Source: Cepaea nemoralis
Lineage: Eukaryota; Mollusca; Gastropoda; Stylommatophora; Helicidae
Direction of reading: 5' to 3'
NCBI GenBank assembly: GCA_014155875.1
Contig: JACEFZ010011387.1
Span: 1 to 64,000 of the forward strand
Length of the DNA: 64,000 nucleotides
Every line of letters begins with the position of its first letter. Position 1 is the stretch's first letter. Position numbers and translations under genes: made by a program. The notes beneath the pieces are model-generated. The model saw nothing but the letters and a program-made list of their open reading frames with translations. It did not search any database and was not told the origin of the DNA. Shown piece after piece: positions 44,488 to 55,587 of this stretch.

Positions 44488-45657
44488 TTAAGAGGGAAGA
44501 TAATCCGTACTGAGATAGTGTTCGAGTAATTTGCGATTATATGAATAGGGATTGGTGATGTCTTTGATTTCTTGTGGAAGATTGTTCCACAGCTGAGCTG
44601 CAGAGTACGTTAAGCTTGTTTTGTATAAGTCAATCCTAGGCTTCGGAATGTGTAATATATTTAAACGTTTACTGTGTCTAGCATTATATTTAAACAATGG
44701 CCAAAGGTAATTTGGGGCATTCCGGTGCAGGATTTTGTGAATTAGTTTAGCTTTATTGAAAAGCAGGCGTTTGCGGAGTGGTAGTAACTGAAGGCGTTTA
44801 TACAGGCTAGGATTGTCAGATAAATGTTTGTTATAAATTAGACTCATGGCCCGTTTCTGGAGTGAGTAAAGTCGCTTGGTGTTTGAATTAGAACAACCGT
44901 CCCAGATTGTAGAGCAGTAGTCAAAGTGTGTCTGTATATGAGAAGTATAGAATAGTTTCCTTGTGTCCTCATCAAGGAAGTTTTTAATTTTGGCGAGTTG
45001 GTAGACCTTTTTTGCTGTTTGTTTAATAAGCGCTTGAACGTGGGAATTAAAGGTTAGGTTTCTATCAATGATTATGCCTAATGTTTTGTGCTCAATTACA
45101 CTTTCTACTGGCATGTTATCGATGTGAAGTTGAAGTGATGTGTGTGAGCTTAGAGTTTGAAGTCTTTGTCTGGTTGTTAGTAACATTGATTTTGTTTTAG
45201 TGATGTTAATTTGCATACGGTTTGAATAGCTTCACCTAACTACATTATTTAATTCTTGTTGTGCTTGCTTGCTTGTGTTCGTTGGCTTGAGCTCCAGCGC
45301 GAAGTCCTGTATGTCGGATGAAGGCATCCTGTTGTCCAACATCAGTGTGATAGTCATACAGGACCTGAGGTTTGCGTGAGTATCCGTTGTCCCATGTCTG
45401 GCTTATTGGTGTGCAGACTGGTGGTTCCTCGCCGTACAGGCAGACACTCTCCGACTTCAGAGGAATCGGCGATCCTACTGACTTTAGCCAGGACCCCGAA
45501 GGGACCTGTTGCCCAGGACGCTCGACGAGGACGCGTCAATAGGTCTTGGCCAGTATATAACCCGGCCCTGGTGCCTTGGAAACACCTCTGCGACTCCAAT
45601 AAAATACAGTTTTCAGCATTTGTATACACTGTACAGTCGTCTGCAAATAGATCGCAG
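44488..45657 (-). pseudogene. L2/CR1-like RT C-terminal part
   Basis: At 45655-45592 the RT active site reads LFADDCTVYTNAENCILLES. After the SINE-like insertion the frame resumes with QQELNNVV and, after a damaged codon, continues as a clean 242-codon frame (45216-44488): MQINITKTKSMLLTTRQ, HKTLGIIIDRNLTFNSHV, FDYCSTIWDGC, RLYSLQKRAMSLIYN and AAQLWNNLPQEIKD. These are hallmarks of the CR1/L2 group C terminus. RNase H is absent. The rest of the RT and the endonuclease are lost by 5' truncation. Confidence 0.88.
45264..45591 (-). mobile_element. SINE-like dispersed repeat, copy 3
   Basis: The same element as at 6.1 and 36.1 kb, with the GCTT-type tail at the left and the head near GCAGAGGTGTTTCCAAGGCA on the minus strand. 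Removing it restores the RT coding words LLES-QQELNN with at most a few bases left over, so a long TSD is lacking here, unlike the other two copies. Confidence 0.88.
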
Positions 45658-46718
45658 GAGGGCGATGCGCTACCTTCTTGATTTTCCAACCATTGAAGAC
45701 AGAATACAAGTCTGCAGAGCTCGCTGCCTACCTCAGAGTTAACGCAAACACACAACATCCACTGCATAGTGAAATTATGAAGGTGAAGGGCAGCAGGTTA
45801 AAAAGAGGACGGTCGTGGATGGGTCAAGCCGAAGACATTCTTCAACAGGTGTGTTCACTTGAGGACTTAGAACCTGGCGAGGAGTGGGTGCAAGTGCCAA
45901 CAGATTTCTGCACATCCTTTTCAGTATGCATAGAACTAGATAGAAAATGCAGACAAGAAAATCCGGCTGCTGTGGAGGCTGAAGTACAAGCGTTGATTTT
46001 CGAGAATTCGCTAGACGGTGATGCGGTCATCTACACAGATGGGTCGGTCGTCCGACATGTGAGAAGCTCGTGGGCCTTTACAGCTCGGGCCGGAGGGACA
46101 ATTGTGAAGGAGGACTCTGGTACTTTCATTGAAACCACAAGTAGCCTGACTATGGAAGTCATGGCAGTAAGTAAAGCAATAACATGGCTCGAGACACAGA
46201 CATTCACTAGGGCATGTTTCCTTTGCTACTCAATGAACATGATCAAGAGGATAGAGGAGGGGTCGATCCGAAGAGAATGGTTGCTGCCTCTGGAGCGGTC
46301 TCGGCTGACAAAGATTAGTTTCATCTTTGTGCCAGGGCATGCGGGAGTCCAAGGAAATGAGCGGGCTGACAAGCTCGCAGGTGAGGCTACTGTGAAGGGC
46401 GGACGCGCCATGGACCAGGCTGACATTCTGAATGCTCTACGAGAAGTAAGACTTTTGCGAGAACCAAGTGATGACTGTGAATCTACAACCATGGCCAGAC
46501 TGCGAGAACAGCAAATTAAAAGAGGGGTGGCCAAACAAGAACACTACGCAGGAAGCCAAAGAAGATTGATAAACCAACACAGAACTGGCGTCGTTAGCCA
46601 CTACACGCTGCGGGATTTGCTGAGGAGGGGATCCGAGCACTTATGGACTGAATGGTTCGATGTGCAATGAGGCTGATCTGTCGACTAACTAACTAACTAA
46701 CTAATTATATGCTAAATT

Positions 46719-47340
46719 TCATCATTTTCTCTCAGCTGGTTACTGAGATGTGGAATTTTATATTGGGGCAGACAAAAACAAATGGACTAGTTCCTAGTTC
46801 CTATTTAAGCACAGCTGTACAGCAGACGGCGCCTGACTGCCGTTACGGTGATCATGTAGGCTATTGGAATCCTCGTCGAGGCGGGGATATATTTTAACTC
46901 ACCTCGTCTCCCATCTCGATACAGCCTAAAATGGCTGCCAGGACATATTCGGGGGATTAAAGGATACTGACCTCACCAGCCTCGATCGCCGGTTGACCCA
47001 GCACCATATACCCGGTTGGCCTGAAGGCGTGGACAGGTATGGCTCACAAGTCGAATACAGGAGAGATAGATAAGTTCACGGCAACTTGCCAGCATCACGT
47101 GCGCTGCCTAATCAACAGAACACGACCAACTATGCGCCGTGACATGCTTGCCAACAATACCATTAGCCGTGTCTGGTGTGATCAGTACATTAAAGTTCAC
47201 TTATTGCTGGCATTATTTGAAAGTCTTTACCGGTGCTTGATTGCCACGACTATTCTAGCCTCGCTGTCTCCAGGCTCCCCCCACACGCTGACGCACTTGC
47301 CAGGTTAAATTAGCTTTCGCAGACAACTGGTGGTGTTTGT
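46719..47340. other. no recognised feature
   Basis: Spacer of about 620 bp. An 89-codon plus frame (47039-47308) shows no domain that I can name. Confidence 0.4.
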
Positions 47341-47344
47341 ATTT

Positions 47345-47735
47345 GGTGATGGTTGCAACTAGGATCCCACATGACCGCCTGGCCAAGGACTTGTGTGTGG
47401 TGATGGTTTTGTCTAGGATCCCACATGACCGCCTGGCCGAGGACCTGTGTGTGTGTGTGGTGATGGTTTTATCTGGAATCCAACTGACCGCCTGGCCGAG
47501 GACTTGTGTTTGGTGATGGTTTTATCTAGGATCCCAAATGACCACCTGGGCCAAGGACTTGTATGTTTGGTGATGGTTTTATCTAGGATACCCCATGACC
47601 GCATGGCCGAGGACTTGTGTTTGGTGATGGTTTTATCTAGGATCCCACGTGTTCGCCTGGTCGAGGACTTGTATGTGTGTGTCGATGATTTTATCTAGGA
47701 TCCCACGTGACCACCTGGCCAAGGACTTGTGTAAA
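47345..47735. repeat. ~54-bp tandem repeat
   Basis: Seven units with GGTTTTATCTAGGATCCCAC, ATGACCGCCTGGCCGAGGAC and TTGTGTTTGGTGA. Unit length varies by a few bases through TGTG expansions. Confidence 0.93.
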
Positions 47736-47751
47736 TGGTTCTGTTTGTTTG

Positions 47752-47998
47752 ATAGGGGGTTCTGTGGGGAAGAGGTTAAGCCGCATGCCTGTGGTCAGAA
47801 GGTTGCGGGTTCGATTCCGGGCTTCGTCGTTCGGTTCACAAGTGCAATTTCTCAAAGACACCTGGGAGTCATCGCTGGAGCTACGGAGTTCGTTTTTTGT
47901 GCACCGCGTTGGGTAGGCTGCACTGGTGAAAGATACCGGTGCAATGGAGTCGATCCTCTTGTTCTTAGTTTGTGTGTTGTTTGACACAACTATAAAAA
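47752..47998 (+). mobile_element. tRNA-derived SINE
   Basis: The head GTGGGGAAGAGGTTAAGCCG and the B box GGGTTCGATTCCGGG are tRNA-like. The body TTCACAAGTGCAATTTCTCA and TCATCGCTGGAGCTACGGAG plus TTCG follow. The 3' section CCGGTGCAATGGAGTCGATCC matches the end of the 41.2-kb copy. It ends in an A-rich stretch near 47993. Confidence 0.82.
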
Positions 47999-48029
47999 AA
48001 ATGTACCTTCTCGCTGGACTCAGGGAGTG

Positions 48030-48540
48030 TGTCAATGGTGTGATTTAGAACACTCGTACACATTATCCATTCATTAAGACAATGTGTACACATTATAGTT
48101 TAATTGAGAAAACATGTACACTTCGTTGGATTGAAAAACTGTGTATACAACGTTATCAATTTCACTGAGAACATGTGTTCGCATTATCAGTGTCACTGAG
48201 AATATGCGTTCTCGTTATGGGTTTTACTGAGAACACTTGTTTACGTTATCAGTTTCACCGAGAACATTTGTTCTCGATATGAGTTTCTCTGAGAACATGT
48301 GTTTACGTTATCAGTTTCACTGAGAACATTTGTTCTCGTTATGAGTTTCTCTGAGAACATGTGTTTACGTTATCAGCTTCACTGAGGACATGTGTTTACG
48401 TTATCAGTTTCACTGAGAACATTTGTTCACGTTATCATTTCCATGAGAACACTTCTTCACTTTATCGTTTCCCAGAGAACATTTGTTCACTTTATCAGTT
48501 TCACTGCCAACAGATGCACACGTTATCGTTTCAGGTGGAA
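48030..48540. repeat. ~31-bp degenerate minisatellite
   Basis: About 16 units around GTTATCAGTTTCACTGAGAA plus CATGTGTTTAC. The left units are degenerate. Hairpin-forming GAGAACA-TGTTCTC words occur in several units. Confidence 0.9.
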
Positions 48541-48545
48541 TGGAG

Positions 48546-48885
48546 CTGGCAAAAAGCTTTTAACACGGGTAAAACAGTGCGTTCTCGGATCATAATGAGG
48601 TAGATGTCCCATACAGTAAAACAGTTACCTTAAAGCTGTCTCAAGAGGCAGAAAAAGGAACTACCAGGGTGGAAATCCGTGAGTTACAGAATACTAACAG
48701 CAACCTTTAGTACTGCAGAGAAGAAAGTAAATGTGAATCAGATGCAATGCTGCGCACCAACACATGATCAGAGTGGACTAGTATAAAGCTATGTTACATG
48801 ACATGTCAAAGTTACTTAAGTAATCAAAGAAATTGCAATATAAAAACTTTGATGGGTGACCTAAATGAAATGGCTAACACGGGTT
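48546..48885. other. no recognised feature
   Basis: Spacer with no repeat or frame of note. Confidence 0.35.
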
Positions 48886-48889
48886 ATTA

Positions 48890-50430
48890 AAGGAACATTA
48901 GTAGACATGGATTTTGGTTAATTAATAAACATTTAGGATTACTAAAAATTTTGCGCGAGGGAATAATTTCTCGAGGGAGGAGTGTTTTTTCACATAAAAA
49001 TAGTAACATGGGTAAATAATAACCATAATACATAAAATGAAATTGATCACATTTGTATAGACAAGAATTGTAGATCATTTCTACAAGATGTAGAGGTTTT
49101 TACAGGTGCAGATGTAGATTCAGATCACCATCTGCTGTTAAGTAAAATGAAGCCTATAATTGAAGAGACACATAACTTCTTATAAAGATGAACAATAATA
49201 TAATGTAGGATATCTCATCAACACAGAACCTACAGATCAATTTATCGTCATCTCTAATAAGTACCCGGTCTTGCAACACTTGGTAGACGAGGTGAACACG
49301 GAAGACTGTTGGTAGCACATTAACAACATTTAGAATCAATCATGTACAGAAGTCCTTGAAAACATGGAGAGAACTTCAGTATGGAAAACGCCCGACATCA
49401 TTAAAAACATGGCTATGACAATGGTATTTAATTGTTCATGAAATGTTCATTATAAAGGTGACAAATATCTGGAGGGGTTATATTTCCCTGCCGCGCTACA
49501 CTTCTGGTTTGCTAACACTGAACTACTTCATTCTCAAATCAAGTTCGTTCTTTCGTTCAATGGTTATTGCGTATTTAGTTATAACTTCTAATGGATTATG
49601 TCTTCTGTATATCTGCTGTAGCACGGCAGATAAATCTGTATAGCCGTCTTGTTTGTTCATGTATCCTGTTATCTTGGGTGTCTATTTATGTTTGTTCCCA
49701 TAGCCGTCTTGTTTGTTCATGTATCCTGTTAGCTTAGGTGTCTATTTATGTTTGTTCCCATAGTGGTTGTGGACGAGGTCACTGTCGGCAGCTGGATCTG
49801 TTGTTTTCTATTTTCGATTGGGAATACAATGTGATATACGGGTAAATGGAAATCTTCAACCAGTGAATCGGTACAATTATCTTGGAACAGTCATACCATC
49901 AGGTGGGAGATTCCTTGAAGTGATTAGAACAGGAATCGCCATGGCGAAGGTAGCCTGTTGCGAGATCTAAACCATACTAACCAATAAAAAGATATCATTT
50001 GCAACGAGGAAAAGAGTGCTGAGGTGCTACATAGAGCCTGTACTTTTGTATGGGTGTGAAACGTTGGTAAAGAAGTGACGAGCAGAAAAACATCTAATGG
50101 TAGTGGGAATGTGGTTTCTGAGACAAATGCAAAGAATACCATGGACAGACAGAAAAGCCAATAAGCAAATCCTACAAGAAGCAAATGAAAACCGTAAACT
50201 GCTTGGAGAAATTAGATGCAGACAGTCAAAAAAAAATGTAGCACGTTATGAGAACAATAAACTAGAGAACTTGGTTACAACTGGCAAGATTGAGTAGAAA
50301 AGAACCAGAGGAAGGCTGAGAAGTAAACCACATGGTATGGTCAAGACAAGACCAAAGAGCTGATCCACGACTATGGTGATCGTTTAAGATGACAAAACAT
50401 GACCGCTCACGCTTTTAGGCATGGAACATG
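48890..50430 (+). pseudogene. decayed RTE-like LINE
   Basis: At 49040-49160 the plus strand gives IDHICIDKNCRSFLQDVEVF and TGADVDSDHHLLLSKMK, the C-terminal endonuclease motif of this LINE type. At 49840-50330 it gives YNYLGTVIPSGGRFLEVIRTGI, ISFATRKRVLRCYIEPVLLY, GCETL, MWFLRQMQRIPWTD and NKLENLVTTGKIE. The RT active-site part between them is missing or unrecognisable, and stops and frame changes are frequent. The end, near CATGGAACATGATGATGATA, has a short (GAT)n tail. It is the same family as 150-445. A 69-bp direct duplication (TAGCCGTCTTGTTTGTTCAT...) lies at 49640-49765. Confidence 0.75.
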
Positions 50431-50699
50431 ATGATGATACGTTTTGTTTATATTTGTCTTTTATCGTGATGCAGTTAATGCGATTTATATTGCCTTCTTC
50501 TGGGCTTTTGATTATTGCAAACCTCAGCGAAGGATTTACAAGGAAGGATGCCACATCAAATCATCCGATTCCCAGCATCAAATTGGATCAGTCTGTCACT
50601 TCTGTAATTTCTTTCCTCAGTCCAAATTGCCTTACTAGAAATTCCTTCTGTTGCCTTCCACAATGTTCACGTTTCTGTCACCTGGAATTATAGTCAGAC

Positions 50700-50875
50700 A
50701 CTCAGTTGCACAATCCCCCCGACAATACGGAGTCGAGTCGTGTTTTCGAAATCAACCGCCGACGATTTCGAACCGACTGCTTTGCGTTGATTTCCATGGA
50801 ATGAGACATCGACCGTTTAGAAAGCAATGGCAAACTACTGAACTAACCATTGCCTAATAAATCACACCGAAGTAA
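50700..50875. mobile_element. dispersed repeat related to 2.04-2.29 kb
   Basis: It shares CAATGGCAAACTACTGA with the element at 2.2 kb and precedes it with palindromic CGGTTTCGAAATCG-like words. Boundaries are unclear. Confidence 0.45.
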
Positions 50876-50964
50876 AAATGATTAGCGAGTCCGAATATGT
50901 TATGGTTTATGTGTCCCTTCTACGTCTTTGTACTACCTATATGCTCTGTGATATGTTTATGTGT

Positions 50965-52630
50965 TAAAGACAGTTACGGCCACAGACAGCTACAGACACA
51001 TACAGCTACAGTCACACACAGCTACAGTTACAGACAGCTAAAGTTACAGACAGCTAAAGTTACAGACAGCTTAAGTTACAGACAGCTAAAGTTTCAGACA
51101 GCTACAGACACAGACAGTTACAGTTACAGACAGCTAAAGTTACAGACAGCTAAAGTTACAGACAGCTACAGTCACAGACAGTTGCAGTTACAGACAGTTA
51201 TAGTTACAGGCAGTTACAGTTACAGTTACAGACAGTTACAGTTACAGGCAGTTACAGTTACAGACAGTTATAGTTAGAGACAGTTACAATTACAGAGAGC
51301 TACAGTTACAGACAGTTATAGTCACGGACAGCCACAGACAGCTACAGTCACATACAGCTACAGTTACAGACAGCTACAGTTACAGACAGCTACAGTTACA
51401 GACAGCTACAGTCACATACAGCTACAGTTACAGACAGCTACAGCCACAGACAGCTACAGTTACAGACAGTTATAGTCACGGTCAGCTACAGTTACAGACA
51501 GCCACAGACAGCTACAGTTACAGACAGCCACAGACAGCTACAGTTACAGACAGCCACAGACAGCTACAGTTACAGACAGTTATAGTCACGGACAGCTACA
51601 GTTACAGACAGCTACAGTTACAGACAGCTACAGTTACAGACAGTTATAGTCACGGTCAGCTACAGTTACAGACAGCTACAGTTACAGACAGTTATAGTCA
51701 CGGACAGCTACAGTTACAGACAGCTACAGTTACAGACAGCCACAGACAGCTACAGTTACAGACAGCCACAGACAGCTACAGTTACAGACAGTTATAGTCA
51801 CGGTCAGCTACAGTTACAGACAGCTACAGCCACAGACAGCTACAGTTACAGACAGCTACAGTTACAGACAGTTATAGTCACGGTCAGCTACAGTTACAGA
51901 CAGCTACAGTTACAGACAGTTATAGTCACGGTCAGCTACAGTTACAGACAGCTACAGTTACAGACAGCTACAGTTACAGACAGCCACAGACAGCTACAGT
52001 TACAGACAGTTATAGTCACGGTCAGCTACAGTTACAGACAGCTACAGCCACAGACAGCTACAGCCACAGACAGCTACAGTTACAGACAGTTATAGTCACG
52101 GTCAGCTACAGTTACAGACAGCCACAGACAGCTTCAGTTACAGACAGCCACAGACAGCTACAGTTACAGGCAGCCACAGACAGCTACAGTTACAGACAGT
52201 TATAGTCACGGACAGCTACAGTTACAGACAGCTACAGCCACAGACAGCTACAGTTACAGACAGCTACAGTTACAGACAGCTATAGCCACATGCAGCTACA
52301 GTTACAGACAGCTACAGTTACAGACAGTTACAGTTACAGACAGTTATAGTCACGGACAGCTACAGTTACAGACAACTACAGTTACAGACAGCTACAGTCA
52401 CAGACAGCTACAGTCACAGACAGCTATTGTTACAGACAACTACAGCTACAGACAGCTACAGTCACAGACAGCTACAGTCACAGACAGCTACAGTCACAGA
52501 CAGCTACAGTCACAGATGGTTATAGTTACAGACTACAGTCACATACAGCTATTGTTACAGACAACTACAGCTACAGACAACTACAGTTACAGACAACTAC
52601 AGCCACAGACAGCTATAGTTACAGACATTT
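50965..52630. repeat. 1.7-kb array of ACAGACAGCTACAGTT-type units
   Basis: Built of 6- and 10-bp words, mainly ACAGACAGCTACAGTT (16 bp), with TATAGTCACGG variants spaced regularly and CCACAGACAGC variants. Higher-order runs of variants repeat. The same array type reappears at 63845 at the right edge of the LTR element. Confidence 0.95.
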
Positions 52631-52767
52631 AACCGAAATCACATTTAACCGAAAACTCTTTCAATACTTAATCCATACCGACTATATGCCACCATAATTC
52701 ATTTACTGGTATAATTGTTCAGTATAATTGTTCATTATAATTGTTTAACTATAATTGTTCACTATAT

Positions 52768-52781
52768 ATGTGTGTGCGTGT

Positions 52782-52835
<54 letters not shown>
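52768..52835. repeat. (TG)n(AG)n composite microsatellite
   Basis: A short TGTGTGCGTGTG stretch passes into about 50 bp of GA repeat, followed by TG/AG mixtures up to about 53145. Confidence 0.93.
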
Positions 52836-52836
<1 letters not shown>

Positions 52837-53141
52837 TGGGTGTCAGAGAGAGGGAGAGAGTATGTGCGCACGTGCGTGCGTGTGTGGAGAGAGTGATTGA
52901 GCTAGAAATGGTGGGGGAATGTGTCAGTGCATGCATTCGTACGTGTATGTGTGAGAGTGAGTGAGGGAGTGTGTGCGTGCGTGCATGCGTTCATGTGCAT
53001 GTGTATGTGTGAGAGAGTGTGATTGAGAGAGAGTGTGTGTGTGTGTGAAGGATTGTGTGTTAGAGAGTGAGACAGTGGGAGAGTTGATGTGTTAGTGTGT
53101 GTGTGAGCGTGCACATGCGTGTGAGTGTGTGTATATGAAAG

Positions 53142-53146
<5 letters not shown>

Positions 53147-53207
<61 letters not shown>
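53147..53207. repeat. (GA)n microsatellite
   Basis: About 29 AG units in a TG-rich context. Confidence 0.96.
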
Positions 53208-53208
<1 letters not shown>

Positions 53209-53344
53209 GAGCAGATGCATGTCGTGTAACACGCATGTTATGTAACACGCGAATCCATATGTTTGTGTATTCTCATCTGTCATATTATCAGTTAAATACC
53301 ATTTGATTTTATCATGCATAATATAAACTCATGTTCATTACTGT

Positions 53345-53530
53345 AGTTTGAGTGAGAGAGTCAGTAAGTGTGAATGAGAGACAGAACGAGTGAGCGTGAG
53401 AGTGAATGAGTGAGCGGGAGAGTGAATGAGTGAGCGGGAGAGTGAATGAGTGAGCAGGAGAGTGAATGAGTGAGCAGGAGAGTGAATGAGTGAGCGTGAG
53501 AGTGAATGAGCGGAAGAGTGAATGTGTGAG
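53345..53530. repeat. 20-bp tandem repeat
   Basis: About eight units of GAGTGAGCGGGAGAGTGAAT with single-base variants, leading into TG and GA runs. Confidence 0.9.
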
Positions 53531-53536
53531 AGTGAA

Positions 53537-53537
<1 letters not shown>

Positions 53538-53611
<74 letters not shown>

Positions 53612-53612
53612 A
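53538..53612. repeat. (TG)n(AG)n composite microsatellite
   Basis: A TG tract of about 18 bp runs directly into about 55 bp of AG repeats. Confidence 0.95.
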
Positions 53613-53779
53613 TCACTATTTTTACGTCACATACATTTTATGTACACATTTTTCTCCATGTTTAACATTTTTATGAGACTGCTCATGACAAGTGTCAGTG
53701 TATGTGTGTGAGTAAAGTGTGGGAGTTTGTTCATACTAGTTTCAATACTAACGTGAGACATTTTGTATGTGTCTAGATG

Positions 53780-55460
53780 TGAGGAAGTGTGAGTGTATGT
53801 GGAGGATGTGTGTGAGTGTGGGGATATGTGTGGGTGGGGGTTGTGTGGGTGTGGGTATGCGTTTGGATGGGTTGGGGTGTGTGGGTTTTGGTGGGTAGTG
53901 GTATTTGTGGGTGTTGGTGGGATGTGTGGATGGATGTGTGGGGGTGAAAGTAGGGGTGTTGGAATGGGTGTGGGGGATGTGTGTATGGGTGGAGGATATG
54001 TGTATGGGACGGATGCGGGGGATGTGTGTTTATGTGGGTGGAGATGTGTGGATGGTTTGAGGAAGTATGTGTGGGAGGCGGGGTTGTGTGGGTAGGGGAT
54101 TGTGTTGGGTGGATTGGGGATGCAAGGGCGGGTGGGGAGAAGTGTATGGTGTGTGGGTTTGAGATATGCGTGCGGTGTGTTGGTGGGGGATGTGTGAATG
54201 ATGTGTGGGTGGAGGGTATGTTTGTGGTGGTATGGGTGGAGGATAGTGTGTGGTGTGGGGGATGTGTGTGATGGGTGCGGGGAATGTGCGTATGGGTGGG
54301 GTATATGTGTGGGTGAGTAGGGGATTGTGGTGGTTGGGGGAAGTATGTGGGGTGTGTGGGTGGGAGATGTGTGTGTGTGGATGGGGAATGTGTGGGTGGG
54401 GGTGTGTGAGTGGCTTAGGGATGTGTAGGTGGGTGAGGGAGTTGTATGTGTTGGGGTGGGATGTGTGAGTGGGTGGAGGGTGTGTGTGGGTAGTGGTATT
54501 GTGATCGAGAGATTGGTTGGGGGTGGGTGTGTGGGTGCGTAGTGGAGGATGTTTGCGTGAGTGAGTGTCTGTTGGTGGACGGGTAGGGAATGCGTGTGTG
54601 GGTGGAGAGAGGTGTGTGGTGTGTTGGTTGGGGATATTGTGTGGGTGAGGTATGTGTGTGTGGGTGGGGGATTTTTGTGGTGTGTGAGTGGGGGTATGTG
54701 GGGTGGATGGGTAAGGGTATCTGTGTGGGTGTGGGTGGGAATATTGTGTGGTATCTGGGTGGGGGATATGTGTGTGGTGTGTAAGTGGGGATGTGTTGGT
54801 GAGGGATGTGTGTGTGTGGTGCGTGGGTTGGGAATAGTGCGTGGTAGGGGGTGTATGTGATGTGCGGGTGGGGGATTGTGTGGTGGGGGATTAGGTTATG
54901 GCATGTGTGGGTGGGTGGAAGTTGTATGTGTGGGTGGTGGGGTGTGTGTGAGTGGATTGGGGATGTATGGGTGGTTAGGGAGATGTGTGTGTGTGTGGGG
55001 GGGGGGGGACATGTTAGTTGGTGGGGATGTGTGTGTATGGTTTGGGGATGTGTGAGTGGATGTGCGATGTGTGGGTTGGTGGGGGATTGTGTGCATGGGT
55101 GGGGAATATGTTGTCGATAGAGATGTGGCTGGGGGATGGGTGGTTTGAGGTGTGGGTGGGGAGAGGATGTGTGGGTTAGGATGTGTATATGGATGGGAGT
55201 GGGATGTGTGGGTTGGTGGGGGAATGTTTGTGGGTGGCGAGTGTGTTTTGGTTGTGGGATCAGGTGAGGGCAGTGTGTGCGGGTGGGGGATGTGCGGGAG
55301 GGGGATGGGTCGGTTGGTGGGGTATGTATGTGTCCCTTTGTGTGCGTGTGTGTAGGTAGGTGGGGGTGTGTATGTGTCCCTTGGTGCGCGTGTGTGTGGG
55401 TAGGTGGGGGTGTTGTGTGGGTGGGGTGATGTATGGATAGGTGGGAGATGGGCCTCACAA
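53780..55460. repeat. 1.7-kb G/T-only degenerate repeat
   Basis: The plus strand is nearly all G and T with occasional A, built on TGTGGGTGGGGGATGTGTG-like words without a fixed period. Frames with Gly/Val/Trp/Cys composition, and the 360-codon His/Pro/Thr frame on the other strand, are artefacts. Dense GGG runs on one strand make it a candidate for quadruplex formation. Confidence 0.93.
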
Positions 55461-55587
55461 CATGGTAATTAGCCTTGTTTATGTTTACAACATTCATTTC
55501 ACAATGTTTATTTTTCTTCCTATGTAAATGTATAATGCTCTTGATGAACGAAAGACGAGTGATTGGAAGGGCCGAATGTAAGACGGT

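Larger units (their letters stand above)
44171..45658 (-). mobile_element. L2/CR1-like LINE inserted in LINE A
   Basis: The minus-strand element is 5' truncated in the RT and ends at its 3' side in (GTTC)n, seen as GAACGAACGAAC at 44171-44182. It interrupts LINE A exactly after the codons for CTRDTA. No clear TSD is visible, which is common for CR1/L2-type elements. It hosts the SINE-like repeat at 45264-45591. Confidence 0.85.
43476..46670 (+). pseudogene. LINE A copy 3 RT-RNase H, interrupted
   Basis: The left part (to 44170) carries SWSAAALFQRKVVFRCGSWT, PGLPQGSPLSPVLFN and LSYADDVLVYRQ, and stops at LGCTRDTA. The right part resumes at about 45659 with RAMRYLLDFPTIE, then a small frame change near 45715, QVCSLEDLEPGEEW, RNase H with IYTDGSVV, LTMEVMAV, CYSMNM (the usual SDS is CYS here, a lost catalytic Asp) and FVPGHAGVQGNERADKLAG. 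So besides the insertion, one RNase H acidic residue is lost. Confidence 0.9.
43476..46704 (+). mobile_element. LINE A copy 3, split by nested insertions
   Basis: A 5'-truncated LINE A in plus orientation, flanked by the 14-bp TSD TTATATGCTAAATT (43462-43475 and 46705-46718). The tail is (ACTA)n at about 46684-46704. It is truncated further than copies 1 and 2, starting inside the RT. An L2/CR1-like LINE occupies 44171-45658. Outside that insertion the sequence is close to copies 1 and 2 with scattered substitutions. Confidence 0.92.

Noticed and set aside
54415..55497. 360-codon His/Pro/Thr-rich frame
   Set aside because: Complement of the G/T-rich tract; no ordered domain and no start context.
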